Assembly (NCBI GenBank): GCA_026874595.1
Contig: CM049320.1
Location: forward strand, 35,622,214-35,686,213
Length of the DNA: 64,000 bases
DNA from: Sipunculus nudus
Lineage: Eukaryota; Annelida; Sipuncula; Golfingiida; Sipunculidae
Direction of reading: 5' to 3'
The translations under genes were made by a program, and so were the position numbers. Every line of letters starts with the position of its first letter. The stretch's first letter is position 1. The notes beneath the pieces were generated by a model. That model was given only the letters and a program-made list of their open reading frames with translations. It was not told where the DNA came from and made no database searches. Positions 24,262 through 34,328 of this stretch are shown here, one piece after another.

Positions 24262-24992
24262 TGTTACAGGTGTCTGTTTTACTGTGCGCAGGAGTGTTAC
24301 ATGTGTCTGTTGACATTTTGATTCGTGCTAGGCAGTCCCTGGTTTATTGAGCGCAGAAGTGTTAAATGTGTCTGTTAGGCAGGCCCTGGTTCGTTGCCAT
24401 GTGAGCCTCGCTTGTAGGGCACTAGCTCGCGTGTGGGGTCTAGAGCGTAGAGACACAGCGTTCTTTTTTTGTTTTAGATGTTTCTGGTCTGTTCATGTGC
24501 GTGTGTATTAATCTTTAGAATTGTCCATTTCTAGAATTTTCGGATGAGAAGCTATAAATTAGGGGCTGTGTTTAGAGCCGGCAGAAAGGAATATACTAGC
24601 GAGCACTAAGAGTGCTACTTTCCCGTTAGTTTGGGACCTTTACTGATAATTGCAGTGGTGTCAGATCTTCAGCGGATTTTATACAGATTTAATACGGACT
24701 GTCTTCAGTTTACCTTTGGATTATTACTATTTACGTGGATTATTAATTTTAAAGGACTCTTCTTTATCTGTGACAGTGGTGGTATCCAGAAATCAAAGGC
24801 TAGGATCAGGACACTCTGCTACTGTACATTTTATTTTTATACTGTGTAATTGTATTGATTTAGTGTATTGTAATGTTAAGATTGTTCTAAGAATTTATTA
24901 TAATTATTTGTTAACAAAAAACATTGACTTCATTCTCCTAGACATTTCACGCTGCCTAGTGTTACAGAATTGATTATTTTATTTCCGTAACA
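24262..24992 (+). mobile_element. LTR-like dispersed repeat, copy 2
   Basis: Begins TGTTACAGGTGTC and ends TTCCGTAACA. It carries the same ordered blocks as 7669-8472: GCTATAAATTAGGGGCTGTG near 24552, CTGTGACAGTGGTGGTATCC, GTGTAATTGTATTGATTTAG and TTTCACGCTGCC. The two copies are diverged by many substitutions and indels, and the DNA between them holds no internal retrotransposon domains. They are therefore read as independent insertions rather than as the two LTRs of one element. Confidence 0.6.
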
Positions 24993-25019
24993 AAAATGTC
25001 CTCGTCACGATTACATCAT

Positions 25020-25292
25020 CTGTTTTTTATTAGGTTCCGTAACAATTAGGTACAAAGGGAAATTTTTGTTCTTTTGGAGCTGTAGATAACAAATTTTCAA
25101 ACAGACACTCCAAAACCAACCCCAAACAAGGTATGCATGAGAGGAATCACTGACCCAGATTTGTATGAGATCGGATAATATTTCGCGAAAGTTATCGCAC
25201 GGAAACGAAAACCCGACGGACGGACAGACAGAGGGACAGACAGACGAACCCAAATCAATGTCCCTTGTTTCGCGGAAGCGGGGGACATAAAA
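25020..25292 (-). repeat. Dispersed repeat with ACGG/ACAG microsatellite
   Basis: On the minus strand it starts TTATGTCCCCCGCTTCCGCG, passes an imperfect inverted pair (TGTCCC ... GGGACA) and then a (GTCT)n/(GTCC)n stretch. A body with TTTCGTTTCCGTGCGATAAC follows. The microsatellite-adjacent structure resembles the family A and B repeats in style but not in sequence. Confidence 0.45.
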
Positions 25293-25439
25293 AGGTTAAG
25301 AATATTAATACAGTCATAATACTGTTATATTATTAACAATAACATTTATAAAGGACTTCCGATTTATGGCGACACCTGGTTAGACGTGCTCAGGCAGCGA
25401 TCTAAAACGTGTTTTAAAAATATTGTTTTAAACATTACT

Positions 25440-26265
25440 TGGGACTACCATTCAGACAAACCTGGTGAACAAACAATAAACGCTTATAAGTTAAGGAAAC
25501 ATAGCCAGGCAGCTTCAGAACAGGCTGAATTTGTTGGTGATGAAAACCCCAGTGAAGTTGACATGGCGGAGTTGGCTGGTGAGGTCCTACAAGAACATTA
25601 TGGCTGCTATTAAAAGCCTACAAACACAGGTCAGTGACACCCGCAGTTCTATTATAGAACACATCACCAAGGAATTCGAAAATAAGTTACAGGTCATAGA
25701 ATCCAGTTTGAAAAATGTCCATGGTGGTATTGCGGATCTGAAACGAGATAATGAAAGTCTGACAAAGCAGCTGAGTGCAGATCTTAAAGCTAGAGAAGCC
25801 GCTGAAGAAAAACTTACTGAGTTAAAGCAGGATATTTGCACTTGAAAAGATACACAAGAGAGTACAATATTAGAATTAACGGTATTCGGGAAGATAAAAA
25901 AGAGAACGTAAGAAACAAACTGGTATACTTTATACACGTTCACAATCTAATACCTGGGGTAAATAAAGCAGATATTAATAGAGAAGTTGAGTATGCTCAC
26001 AGAACAGGAAAAAGAATCCCAGGTAGAGAGAGCTAGACAGATCATTGCAAGACTGTATAGCAGAGAAACCAGGAATGGTATTATTGCTAGGGGAAAACGG
26101 AAGGGTGAAGATGGCCAAAATCTAGTACACGAGGATTTCGTAAAGGAGGACTACGACAAAAGAATAAAAGCCCTGCCACACATGAAACAAGCCAAACTCG
26201 ACGGAAAGCGCGCTCGCTTTACCAGAGGCAAACTTATAGTTGAAGGACATATATTACCAGTTTAA
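25440..26265 (+). pseudogene. LINE ORF1 (L1/Tx1 type), frameshifted, without ORF2
   Basis: Reads as an L1-type ORF1 protein: a nucleic-acid-binding chaperone that coats LINE RNA. Overlapping frames give an acidic N-terminus, then a heptad-rich coiled coil at about 25600-25845 (SIIEHITKEFENKLQVIESS), then an RRM-like part (YNIRINGIREDKKENV ... VEYAHRTGKR). A basic C-terminal domain with KALPHMKQAKLDGKRARFTR closes the frame at a TAA (26263-26265). Frameshifts near 25590, 25840 and 26010-26035 are needed to join the parts. No endonuclease or reverse transcriptase follows within 2 kb, so this is a dead fragment. It is related to, but clearly diverged from, the ORF1 at 32.1-36.0 kb. Confidence 0.75.
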
Positions 26266-28224
26266 AACGGACATTGGACAATAAATTTGGACTTGTTTAA
26301 GTGTGTCACCATAAGAGTAGTTAAGGACTTATTAATGAATGCTCTGTGTTTTCATTATGGTAGCTAAGGATTTATTTCCGTAAGAGAAACCGCAAGGTGT
26401 GACCACAAGTTAAACCCCGCGAAAGTATACTAGGGCGACCCCTGTCGACAGAGTTTGGATTTACGAATTGCAAAGGAACTGTGGTTCTCCGAGACTTGAG
26501 TAGGCGAGAACTTGTGTTATTATTGCCCATATGAATTCGTCAACACACAGAAGATGAAGCCCTGTGCACTATATGAATTTCATTGTTGAATATATATGTT
26601 TACTGTTACTATTTTCTTTCATAGATTTTTTTTTTTATAAACAGGTTGTTATCTCGTAAAGCAATTTTCGATATAATTAGGGTTATCGTTATTGTGGGTG
26701 AAGTGATTTCTTGTTCATCTGATTTCAAGATATATCCTGAAAGCCATTGGACAGCCTGTAAGATTTTATTTAACAGCTAGCGAAACGTCGTTAAAACATA
26801 AACTGCTGCCTGAATATTCAGATCGCATGTCAATCGGACATGTGACTGAGCATGTATACAATCTCCTTGATACGGTGATGTTTTATAGGGTTATATTTGT
26901 ATAAACGTAATGTGCTTGCTCTGAATAAACATATCGAGATGGAAACAGAGGCAAAGTCCATAAACACTCTATAGTAAAGCTACACATGTACAGAAAATGA
27001 GTGACAGAGAATGTGTATCAGGGGGATGGCATTGCTGTTTTCCATGAGTTTTACAAGAGAAGCAAGGGATTATACAGTTAAGTAAATGATATCTACTTCC
27101 ATCAACCATGTTATCCTGTTTAACAATTTAATCGGTCTGTACTGGAATCGTTATACGTGAGTCTGATCAGGAATGATCCTGCGAAAAAAAAATCAAGATA
27201 GTCTGATAACCTCAGCACCACCTGGTCGTAATAGACCCTTACTATTTGCATGCATGATATGAACTTTGAACAGGACGCGAATAAATACTGCGTCATATCC
27301 GCGGTAATTTTGAATTGTCTGTGCCATGGTAAGGTATATAGCGAAGATACACACCAACCGCCAGGAGTAACCTACGGAGTAATAAGCTGACAAGAGATGC
27401 ACAGGTTAGCTTTGATCAGTCTATAATATATCAATTTGAAATGGAAAGAATTTGATAGCTGAGCCATCCAAAATAGGATTTAGGCAAGGGAAACCTTGCA
27501 GGAAAAAAATTAACAGTGTTTACATTCAGCGGGTAATCACATGACAGTTGGATTTCAAATGACACGTTCAGCTCGCCAGTCATGATTGTCTAGCTGTTAT
27601 ATATATTATCACGTGACAGTCTGATCTAACTTGTCCTGTGAGAGTCAGAGCCTCGTGCTGCTGGCAGTCACTGCACACAGAACACGGTTTGGCTAATATT
27701 GAAGTGAGCGCCCCAGATGTAATCTTTGTTTACATCTTTTTGGCGCGTAATCTATAAAAAAACAGGAAAGCGCTTTCAACTTGGTTTTTGGTATAGTGAT
27801 ACTGTAATGTTTTCCACTGTTTTGGTTTCAAAAGAGACACCCAACCCCTCCCCCCCCCCCCCCGGGACCCCTTGTCTAAACTTACCTTCCCATTGAACGA
27901 GTATAACTAAATATACGAAAGCCGGGGCGCCCTGACCACATTTAGCTCAATTAATGCAAAGATATCCAGCATCCTCTCAGGCATTGGCAACTACTCGTAT
28001 CAGCTCTAGTATTGCACCTTGCTAACCTTGACAGAATGTGGAGGCCGTAACCTTTTGACAATTTCACACTCAATATGAGTTTTAACCGCATTTTATACAC
28101 ACTGATTACCAATATTTGTCTTTTAGCGGATTCCCGATGGACTGACACTTCATCGAATCATGCAGCTTATAAATGAACTACTGGTAAAGTTTGAATATGA
28201 ACAAATAGTTTCACTTTTTATATA
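26266..28224. other. Intergenic, no clear feature
   Basis: The first few hundred bases may be LINE sequence downstream of ORF1. Poly-T lies near 26628 and poly-C near 27848-27863. No open frame longer than about 70 codons and no recognisable domain. Confidence 0.35.
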
Positions 28225-28465
28225 TATTTAGATAGATTAGATGGATTAGATAGATTAGATAAAAAGATAGATAAGATAGAAGAGATAGACAAGATGGATA
28301 AGATAGATAGATAGGATAGATAAGATTAAGATTTAGATTGAGATTTAGATTAAGATTTAGATTAAGATTTAGATTAAGATTTAGATTAAGATTTAGACTA
28401 AGATTTAGATTAAGATTTAGATTAAGATTTAGATTAAGATTTAGATTAAGATTTAGATTTATATT
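28225..28465. repeat. (AGAT)n microsatellite passing into a 12-bp minisatellite
   Basis: Imperfect AGAT/GATTA units (28225-28325) change into about eleven copies of the 12-mer AGATTAAGATTT (28330-28460). The shared GATTA/GATTT core suggests the second array was born from the first. The repeat abuts the truncated end of the Gypsy RT region to the right. Confidence 0.95.
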
Positions 28466-28699
28466 AGTTTAGATCAGATACACTGGTATAATGTATATAC
28501 ATATGTACATACATATACTAATATTATATATAGGTATAGAGGCTTTATACATATTCGTGTTAGAAACTTCTTTCAAAAGACCTAAATAATGGAATAATAT
28601 ACCTCATTTTTTTCAAAATTATCCGTAACGCGCAGTTGCTGAGTTTGTTCCAGCTACTTTTACACAAATCATATCAATAAAGGACAGAAATTTCATGAA
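28466..28699. other. Short spacer, no feature
   Basis: Lies between the minisatellite and the last recognisable RT codons. No RNase H or integrase residues are visible. Confidence 0.4.
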
Positions 28700-29361
28700 A
28701 ATACTCTACCAACCTCGCAAGATTAGAACGCTCTAATCTAGCTAGCACTTCTCTGAGTGTTTTTACATGTTCGTCACAAGATTCCGCGTGTACTAGCACG
28801 TCGTCTTTGTAGCAAATGACATTCAGCATATCCCTGAACAACTTCCGCATCATGCGGGTAAATACTGCCTCTGCCGTGACTATCCGAATGGCATTACCCT
28901 GAACTGGTTATGTCCGTCAGTCGTTACAAATGCCGTTTTGTCTCTTGATTCCTCCGTCATCGGAATCAGAGAGTAACCTTTCGTTAGATCGGTCTTGGTA
29001 AAATACCGGCCCTGAGCTACTTCTGTGAACAGTGTTTCAGGCTCCGGCATCGGTTCTGGATCAAATGCTGGTTTAACTTACGGTAATCGATCACGAATCT
29101 GATCTTTCTGTCTTGTTTCGGCATCATAATACAAGGTGACGCCAAAATCCACTCCGATTTCTTGATTTTGCTTAAATCTAACATCTCGTGGATTTCCGAT
29201 CGCATTGTCTCTCTAAACTCAAACGGAGCTCGATACGGTTTTGAATTCACGGGTGTATCGGACGTGAGGCGAATGCTACATTCGATGACATCGGTTTGGG
29301 AACATCTGTGAATACTTCCCCGTGCTGTTTCAACAGACCATGAATCCCGGGCAGATGTCAC
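28700..29361 (-). pseudogene. Ty3/Gypsy reverse transcriptase fragment (Gmr1-like element)
   Basis: This is the RT of an LTR retrotransposon. Reading down the minus strand, the N-terminal fingers appear at about 29020-29270, with RLTSDTPVNSKPYRAPFEFR, a LASP motif and FVIDYRKLN. A frameshift near 29060 leads to FDPEPMPEPETLFTEVAQGR and TKTDLTKGYSL, then the catalytic YxDD box as YKDD at 28800-28811. The coding signal ends at about 28700, next to a microsatellite. No thumb, RNase H or 3' LTR is visible. A lysine at the x of YxDD is unusual. The upstream linker (LLKQHGEVFTDVP) is separated from the fingers by a frameshift. Confidence 0.85.
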
Positions 29362-29399
29362 ATGTCTAGCTTGGTATTAACCTGTAAGTCACGCTCAGT

Positions 29400-29745
29400 T
29401 TGGCTGCGCACCGTTGATGCTAACGACAAGTGGGAGGTTTTGTCTACTCCTGCGAGGTTTAGTTCTCCGACTAAGAGAGATTCAGTTTCACAATCCGGAT
29501 AATCCGGTTCTCGTACGGATTCGTTCGTACTCAGGTTGACCGCCGCTAAAACATGCTGAGGATCAGCTCTTGTTTTACAAATGGGAAACGACCTGCCGAA
29601 CTCTGCAACATCGCCGTACATCCTCTTCCAGTCGAACTGGGAACTTGCACGTTCATATGTTCCACTGACGTCTAGATGGCTCGCCATGATCGCCTCTTGG
29701 TCCATCTTCATAACATCACAACGTAACGACTGAGGTACCACGATC
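29400..29745 (-). pseudogene. Degenerate integrase zinc (H2C2-like) domain upstream of RT
   Basis: The frame VPQSLRCDVMK ... AIMASHLDVSGTYERA ... MYGDVAEFGRSFPICK lines up with the N-terminal zinc-binding domain of Ty3/Gypsy integrases. Only the second His and the last Cys of the expected HHCC set remain; the first His and first Cys positions read Q and F. The frame continues into an acidic linker and then the RT of the same strand. The DDE catalytic core expected after the zinc domain is absent, which implies an internal deletion. Integrase lying before RT is the hallmark pol order of Gmr1-like elements. Confidence 0.6.
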
Positions 29746-29863
29746 CTTGATCCGGATCAACGCGTTTATCTCACGCAATACGCACTAAGAATTCGTCCTT
29801 AGTCTGGAAAGTTCTATCACCTCCGCTAGTAAAATAAGCAAGCTCCCAGTAAGGAGCTAACGA

Positions 29864-30460
29864 CTAATCTTCGTCCTGCGCCTTTAAAAATTCGGCAGGA
29901 TTTACATCAGTGACAGGACTAGCTACATGTAAACTTCGCGTCGGCAACTTTCGCTTACGTGCAGCGGCACGCATCTCTACTGCGGACGTCACTTCTGGTG
30001 GTGACTCGACGTTGTCACGCACTCTGTCTGGATCCCGATAAGACTTCCACGTAGCATTCGGATCGTTCTGATCCCGTTCTCCTGATACGTTTCCTAGTGC
30101 AAAGTCGCAAACGGCATCTCCGACTACTATCGACTCGATAGTTCCGTACAAAACAGGGACAGTCTACACTTATCATCGCCGTAGGAAAACGTCTCACGGA
30201 ACAGTCAAATAAACGACACTCGACTTTTTGTCCGGTGAACTGATAAGTATATCTCACGTACTCCTGCTGAAGAGCAACCGGAATCGCATAACACCTTGTC
30301 TTCCTTGCCGTTTACTAACCTAACACATATGGGTAAAGAGCTACCGCCCTCTTCCAGAACAGACAGTCCGAATGGCTGACTCCGTTTATCCGAAACCGGA
30401 TTAGTGGAACTAACGGTTTCCGACCTGGGTTCCGTAATAATCGTTGACATCAACTCGGGC
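29864..30460 (-). pseudogene. Gypsy aspartic protease and linker
   Basis: The pattern VLCDSGCSSAGV holds the retropepsin D-S/T-G active-site signature, with the DSG codons at 30277-30285. Before it stands a region rich in S and P, and after it EVECRLFDCSVRRFPTA- and VGDAVCDFALGNV-type strands typical of a retroviral-like protease. The linker ends in AARKRKLPTRSL ... FLKAQDED before the integrase zinc domain. A frameshift near 30150 and a stop near 30250 break the frame. Confidence 0.7.
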
Positions 30461-30468
30461 TTATGCTT

Positions 30469-30575
30469 CGGTTTAGCCCCCTGACTACTACTCGGTTTAG
30501 CCCCCTGACTACTACTCGGTTTAGCCCCCGGACTACTACTCGGTTTAGCCCCCGGACTACTATTCGTTTTAGCCC
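30469..30575 (-). repeat. In-frame 24-bp coding minisatellite in gag-pol
   Basis: A 24-bp unit (GGTTTAGCCCCCTGACTACT and four more bases) is repeated about four and a half times. On the coding strand it encodes the octapeptide RGLNRVVV in tandem, between the zinc knuckle and the protease. Confidence 0.9.
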
Positions 30576-30645
30576 CACGCTATTAAAAAACTGAGTGCAA
30601 CGCTTGTGGCTTAGATCTTTGCCCAGACCTGGCACTGGTCTGCCT

Positions 30646-31707
30646 ACATTAACGCGCCTTATGCCCCAAACTGTTACATATAAAACAACGTGAGCCTCCC
30701 GTTTGCCTAATTGACTGTTCACGTGATGTGCGATCTACATCACGTTTCTCTCTCGGCTGAGTTACTTGCTGCCCTGCTCCGGGAGCACTACTAAGGGAAC
30801 TCACCGTAAAACTGTATAAACCATGGGCTTTCGTATACCTCTCAGCCATCTTCGCCGTGTTATCTATATCGCGACGCTGTCTCTCTTTTCAAAAACACAG
30901 AGAGATCTTTGCTGCCACAGTTCAAATACTGTTCACGCATCAGCAAGTCAACTAAGAGGTTAATGTCATCGTCTATACCTGCCATCTACGTCCCATGGTC
31001 AAGGTATCCACCAAGCCGTACTGCAAACTGACTGGGAGTTTCGCAAACCTTTGGCCAACAAGTACGAAACTTGTGACGATAACCCTCCTCAGTCATCTGG
31101 TAACGCTTTAAAAGAGCTAACTTTAGCTTACCGTAGTCCATGGCGTCAGTAACAGCTAACTGCGCGTAAGTATCAAATGCCTTAAGACACACAAAAAAAA
31201 ACTTAAGTGCAAAGCCAAGCTATCACGATCGTAGTTCTGACACAGGGCTAACCGCTAAAAAGGCTCAATAAAGGGGTCTAGTTTATCTTGCTGCTTGTCA
31301 AACGCAGGGAGCTAGAATTTTTGGCCGATTTCATACTCCTTATCTGTTTACATTCATCACTGCTGAATGCTGATTTCAATTTTAGCATTTCTATCTCGTA
31401 AGCTCTCTGAGCTTTAAGTTCTACTCGCTCATGCTCTGCCACTTCACGTTCTGCTGCTTCACGTTCACGTTCGTGTTCCCGTTCTATCTCTCGCTCTGCT
31501 GCTTCACGTGTACGGTCTGCTGCTTCGCTTTCCCGTTCTCTCTCTCTCTCTGTCTGTCCACATTGTATCTTTCTCCGTCTAGCCTTCTTTCTTAACGCGC
31601 TCGGTGTGTTTCGCGCTGCTTGGCGTTTAAACCCTCTACGCGCTTATTAACAAACTCCTGTTCCCTAACCCTTGTCCACATTCGATAATGAACTTCAAAG
31701 ACTCCAT
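30646..31707 (-). pseudogene. Gypsy Gag with SCAN-like domain and zinc knuckle
   Basis: Gag packages the element's RNA. From a start codon at 31705-31707 the N-terminus opens with MESLKF. A highly charged Glu/Arg coiled coil follows at about 31360-31560. A SCAN-like capsid region spans about 30900-31190 (LKRYQMTEEGYRHKFR ... SQFAVRLGGYLDH, then a MREQYLNCGSKD stretch). A CCHC zinc knuckle, CFICNSLGHKAR-stop-C, sits at 30646-30687, with a TAA inside it just before the last Cys. Several frameshifts separate these parts, so no Gag could be made. Order and residue style match Gmr1-like Ty3/Gypsy elements, whose Gag is related to the SCAN domain. Confidence 0.8.
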
Positions 31708-32060
31708 GGTAACGGCTAAACTAACCGACTACGCAAGTGAACCGCATAACATTCCACAAATCCGCAAACGTAAACAGTAACCGCTGACAAAGTAAACCGG
31801 TGGTATCCTTACAATCACACGATGGTTGCACCTAAGATCAAAAGACACATGGACGGACGGTTGAACATAAAGTATGTGTTTTCAAAGTCTGAGTACACTA
31901 ATCGAAAGGAAACACTTACCTGTCGTGTGACCTCACTTAACAAATCACCATAAGCCAAGATAATTAAAATTGGACTTCTGGTCACGTGATGGTGGGGTGA
32001 AGACGTACTTCACACTGGCTCGCAAAAATCGTATATTTAACCAGAGAGTCGCTTTATTTT
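31708..32060. other. Likely 5' leader of the Gypsy element plus flank
   Basis: Lies upstream of the minus-strand gag start. No LTR end or primer-binding site can be fixed, although CCGGTGGTATCC near 31797 is vaguely LTR-junction-like. Confidence 0.3.
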
Positions 32061-32063
32061 TCA

Positions 32064-32570
32064 ATGAGATGTCAAGGGGAAACTAGAAGAAATAAAAATA
32101 AAAGCAGAACTGTCGGAGAAATAGAAAAATGTCTTCAGAAAGACATCGAAAATACGTCGACAGCAGATAGTTCCTTGGAGACGGAGCCAGGGGCCAGTGT
32201 GTTTACAGTTACCACGGACACACAGAGACAATACCAGAACATGCTGGCTGAAATAAAAGCACTTGTGAAGAATTCTTACCAAGAGCTAAGTGACAAGATA
32301 AGTAAAATGCATTCTGATTTAACAGAAAAACTAGAAAACTGTCAGCTGAACAATCAAATCTTAAAGAAAAGGTCAATCTGATTGAAATCGGACTTGAAGC
32401 AACAGACAGAAATTCAGAGGATATTAAAGGTCGTCAGGAGAACCTGGCTAAAGAAGTAACTTAGTTAAAAAATGAACTAACAGTGGTTAAAGAAGCAAAC
32501 AAACGAAACGAAATTGAAAAAGATCAATTGGAAAAAAAAAACTGTCTGAACAAACAAACTAGATGACCTG
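32064..32570 (+). pseudogene. LINE ORF1, N-terminal part (split by an insertion)
   Basis: N-terminal half of an L1/Tx1-type ORF1 protein. A basic start (GETRRNKNKSRTVGEIEKCL) is followed by a long coiled coil: AEIKALVKNSYQELSDKISK, then after a frameshift near 32370 NLIEIGLEATDRNSEDIKG and NELTVVKEANKRNEIEKDQL. A TAG at 32464 interrupts the frame. The coding signal stops abruptly at 32570 after a Lys-Leu-Asp-Asp-Leu stretch, where family A sequence begins, and resumes at 35601. Confidence 0.75.
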
Positions 32571-33830
32571 AGGTCACGCACTTGCCGGAAATGATGTTAA
32601 GTTAGTCAGATGAACGAGCAGTGTCAAAGTGAAAGAAAATAATCCATAGTTTGTGAAGAAAGAACCAATATTAATAAAGTTCTAAAGAAAATAAGATTTT
32701 GATATATTTTGATCACCTTGACCTTGACCTTTGACTTATTTGAATAATAAACATAGGACTTCCAGATATCATCACGATATATGACAAGTGTAATTTACAA
32801 AACGATTCCTGCAAAACTGCGGCCAGTAGAATGCTACATGTGAGACGCAAGAACCAGGAAGCAGGCGAAATTGAGGACAACTGACAAACAGACAACATAC
32901 TGACAAACTGACCCAAGATTGTGAACAGATGACTTAATCATGTTATGAAGAAACCTCAGAGGAAGATAATAAGCTATAGTTTATGTAAATGAGGTTTATA
33001 GTTTTGGAGATATGGCAAAAAAATGATATGTTGTGCAAGTTTGAGTGCACCGCCCCCTAGCGGCCAATTCTGGAAAATGAAAAATCCGTTTCGAGATATT
33101 AGTGTAAGACATAAGATGTAATAGTTTTAAAAGGATTCTTTCAAAACTGTGACCTGTAGAATGCTATATGTGAGACGCCAGAACCGGTAAGCAGGCGAAT
33201 TTCATGAAAACTGAGAAACAGACGGACACACTGACAAAGTGACCCAAGATTGAGCCGAAATGACTACACCAGGATTCAGAAAAGACTCAGAGGATGAAAA
33301 TAAGCTATAGTTTATGTAATTGAGGCTCACAGTTTTGGAGATATGGCCAAAACATGATATGTTGGGGAGGTTTGCATACAGCGCCACCCAGCGGCTGCAT
33401 TCAAAAAATGGAAAAATTGTTTCGAGATAATAGTGTAGGACTTACGATATGTCAGTTTCAAAAAGATTCCTGCAAAACGGTGACCTCCAGGGCAAGATTA
33501 CTGAAATCTCGAAATATCTCGTTTGACGAGAAATTGTACGAGATATCGCAAGACTTTTAATAAAATCTTGCAGTACTTGTTAAATGCTTCCTGATACAAA
33601 AAACTAAACCTCTCTAGCTTTAAAACTGACAAAGTTAGAAAAATAAGACCCCTTATTTCAGAATATCATGACTTTTTCCCCAAAATGCGTAACCATGGTT
33701 ACGGCAAATTTGAAAGAGCTACACACCAGAAGAAAGGCCTGGGAATGACGTTTAAAATGAGCTATGTTTGGAGAAGATACCCCTAACAGTTACAAAGATA
33801 TGAAGAAAAAAACGTTTTGAGAAGTTTTGA

Positions 33831-33854
33831 TGACCTTGACCTTGACCTTGGACC
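33831..33854 (+). promoter_or_regulatory. Tandem TGACCT half-sites (NR-like)
   Basis: Three abutting TGACCT hexamers. On the minus strand they give overlapping TCAAGGTCA, the extended half-site used by NR5A/ERR-type nuclear receptors. Related clusters lie at 32714-32735 and 35407-35428, and a decayed one near 18266. A function is inferred from the motif only. Confidence 0.3.
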
Positions 33855-33956
33855 TATGTCGCCCAATAACAATAGGCCTCGAGGACTTTTGCTTGTCTAT
33901 CAGCTGTGTAAGTGTAAAAGCAATTGCTGCAAAAAATTGTGGCCTGTAGAGAGTAC

Positions 33957-34328
33957 ACAGACAGAAAAACAGACAGACAAACAGACAGACAAACAGACAG
34001 ACAAACAGACAAACAGACATCCGCGACTGACCAACCTGCTTGCAGAAATCGAAGATTTCCGGCAAGCAACAAACAAACATCCGCGACTGACCAACCTGCT
34101 TGCCGAAATCGAAGATTTCCGGCAAGCAACAAACAGACAAACAGACATCCGCGACTGACCAACCTGCTTGCCGAAATCGAAGATTTCCGGCAAGCAACAA
34201 ACAGACAAACAGACATCCGCGACTGACCAACCTGCTTGCCGAAATCGGAGATTTCCAGCAAGCAACAAACATACGGGACTGATCAACATACTTGTCGAAA
34301 TCTCTGATTCCGGCAAGCAATAAACTAT
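33957..34328. repeat. (ACAG)n microsatellite and hairpin minisatellite
   Basis: An imperfect (ACAGACAA) tract (33957-34020) is followed by five units starting at 34021, 34081, 34149, 34217 and 34273 (60, 68, 68, 56 and 56 bp). Each holds CTTGCCGAAATC-GAA-GATTTCCGGCAAG, a self-complementary arm pair of about 12-13 bp. A partial unit recurs at 35561-35600, the right edge of the insertion. Confidence 0.9.

Noticed and set aside
7669-24992. One 17-kb LTR retrotransposon with LTRs at 7.67 and 24.26 kb
   Set aside because: The two repeats are too diverged, and the DNA between them contains no gag-pol and several unrelated repeats; independent insertions are simpler.
28330-28460. Interstitial telomere-like array (TTTAGATTAAGA)
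   Set aside because: The 12-mer is not TTAGGG-like and grades out of the neighbouring AGAT tract.
32061-32282. Minus-strand 73-codon frame opposite LINE ORF1
   Set aside because: Antisense shadow of the coiled-coil ORF1.
34021-34328. CRISPR-like array (palindromic units with regular spacing)
   Set aside because: The whole unit is repeated, there are no unique spacers, and the context is a eukaryotic transposable element.
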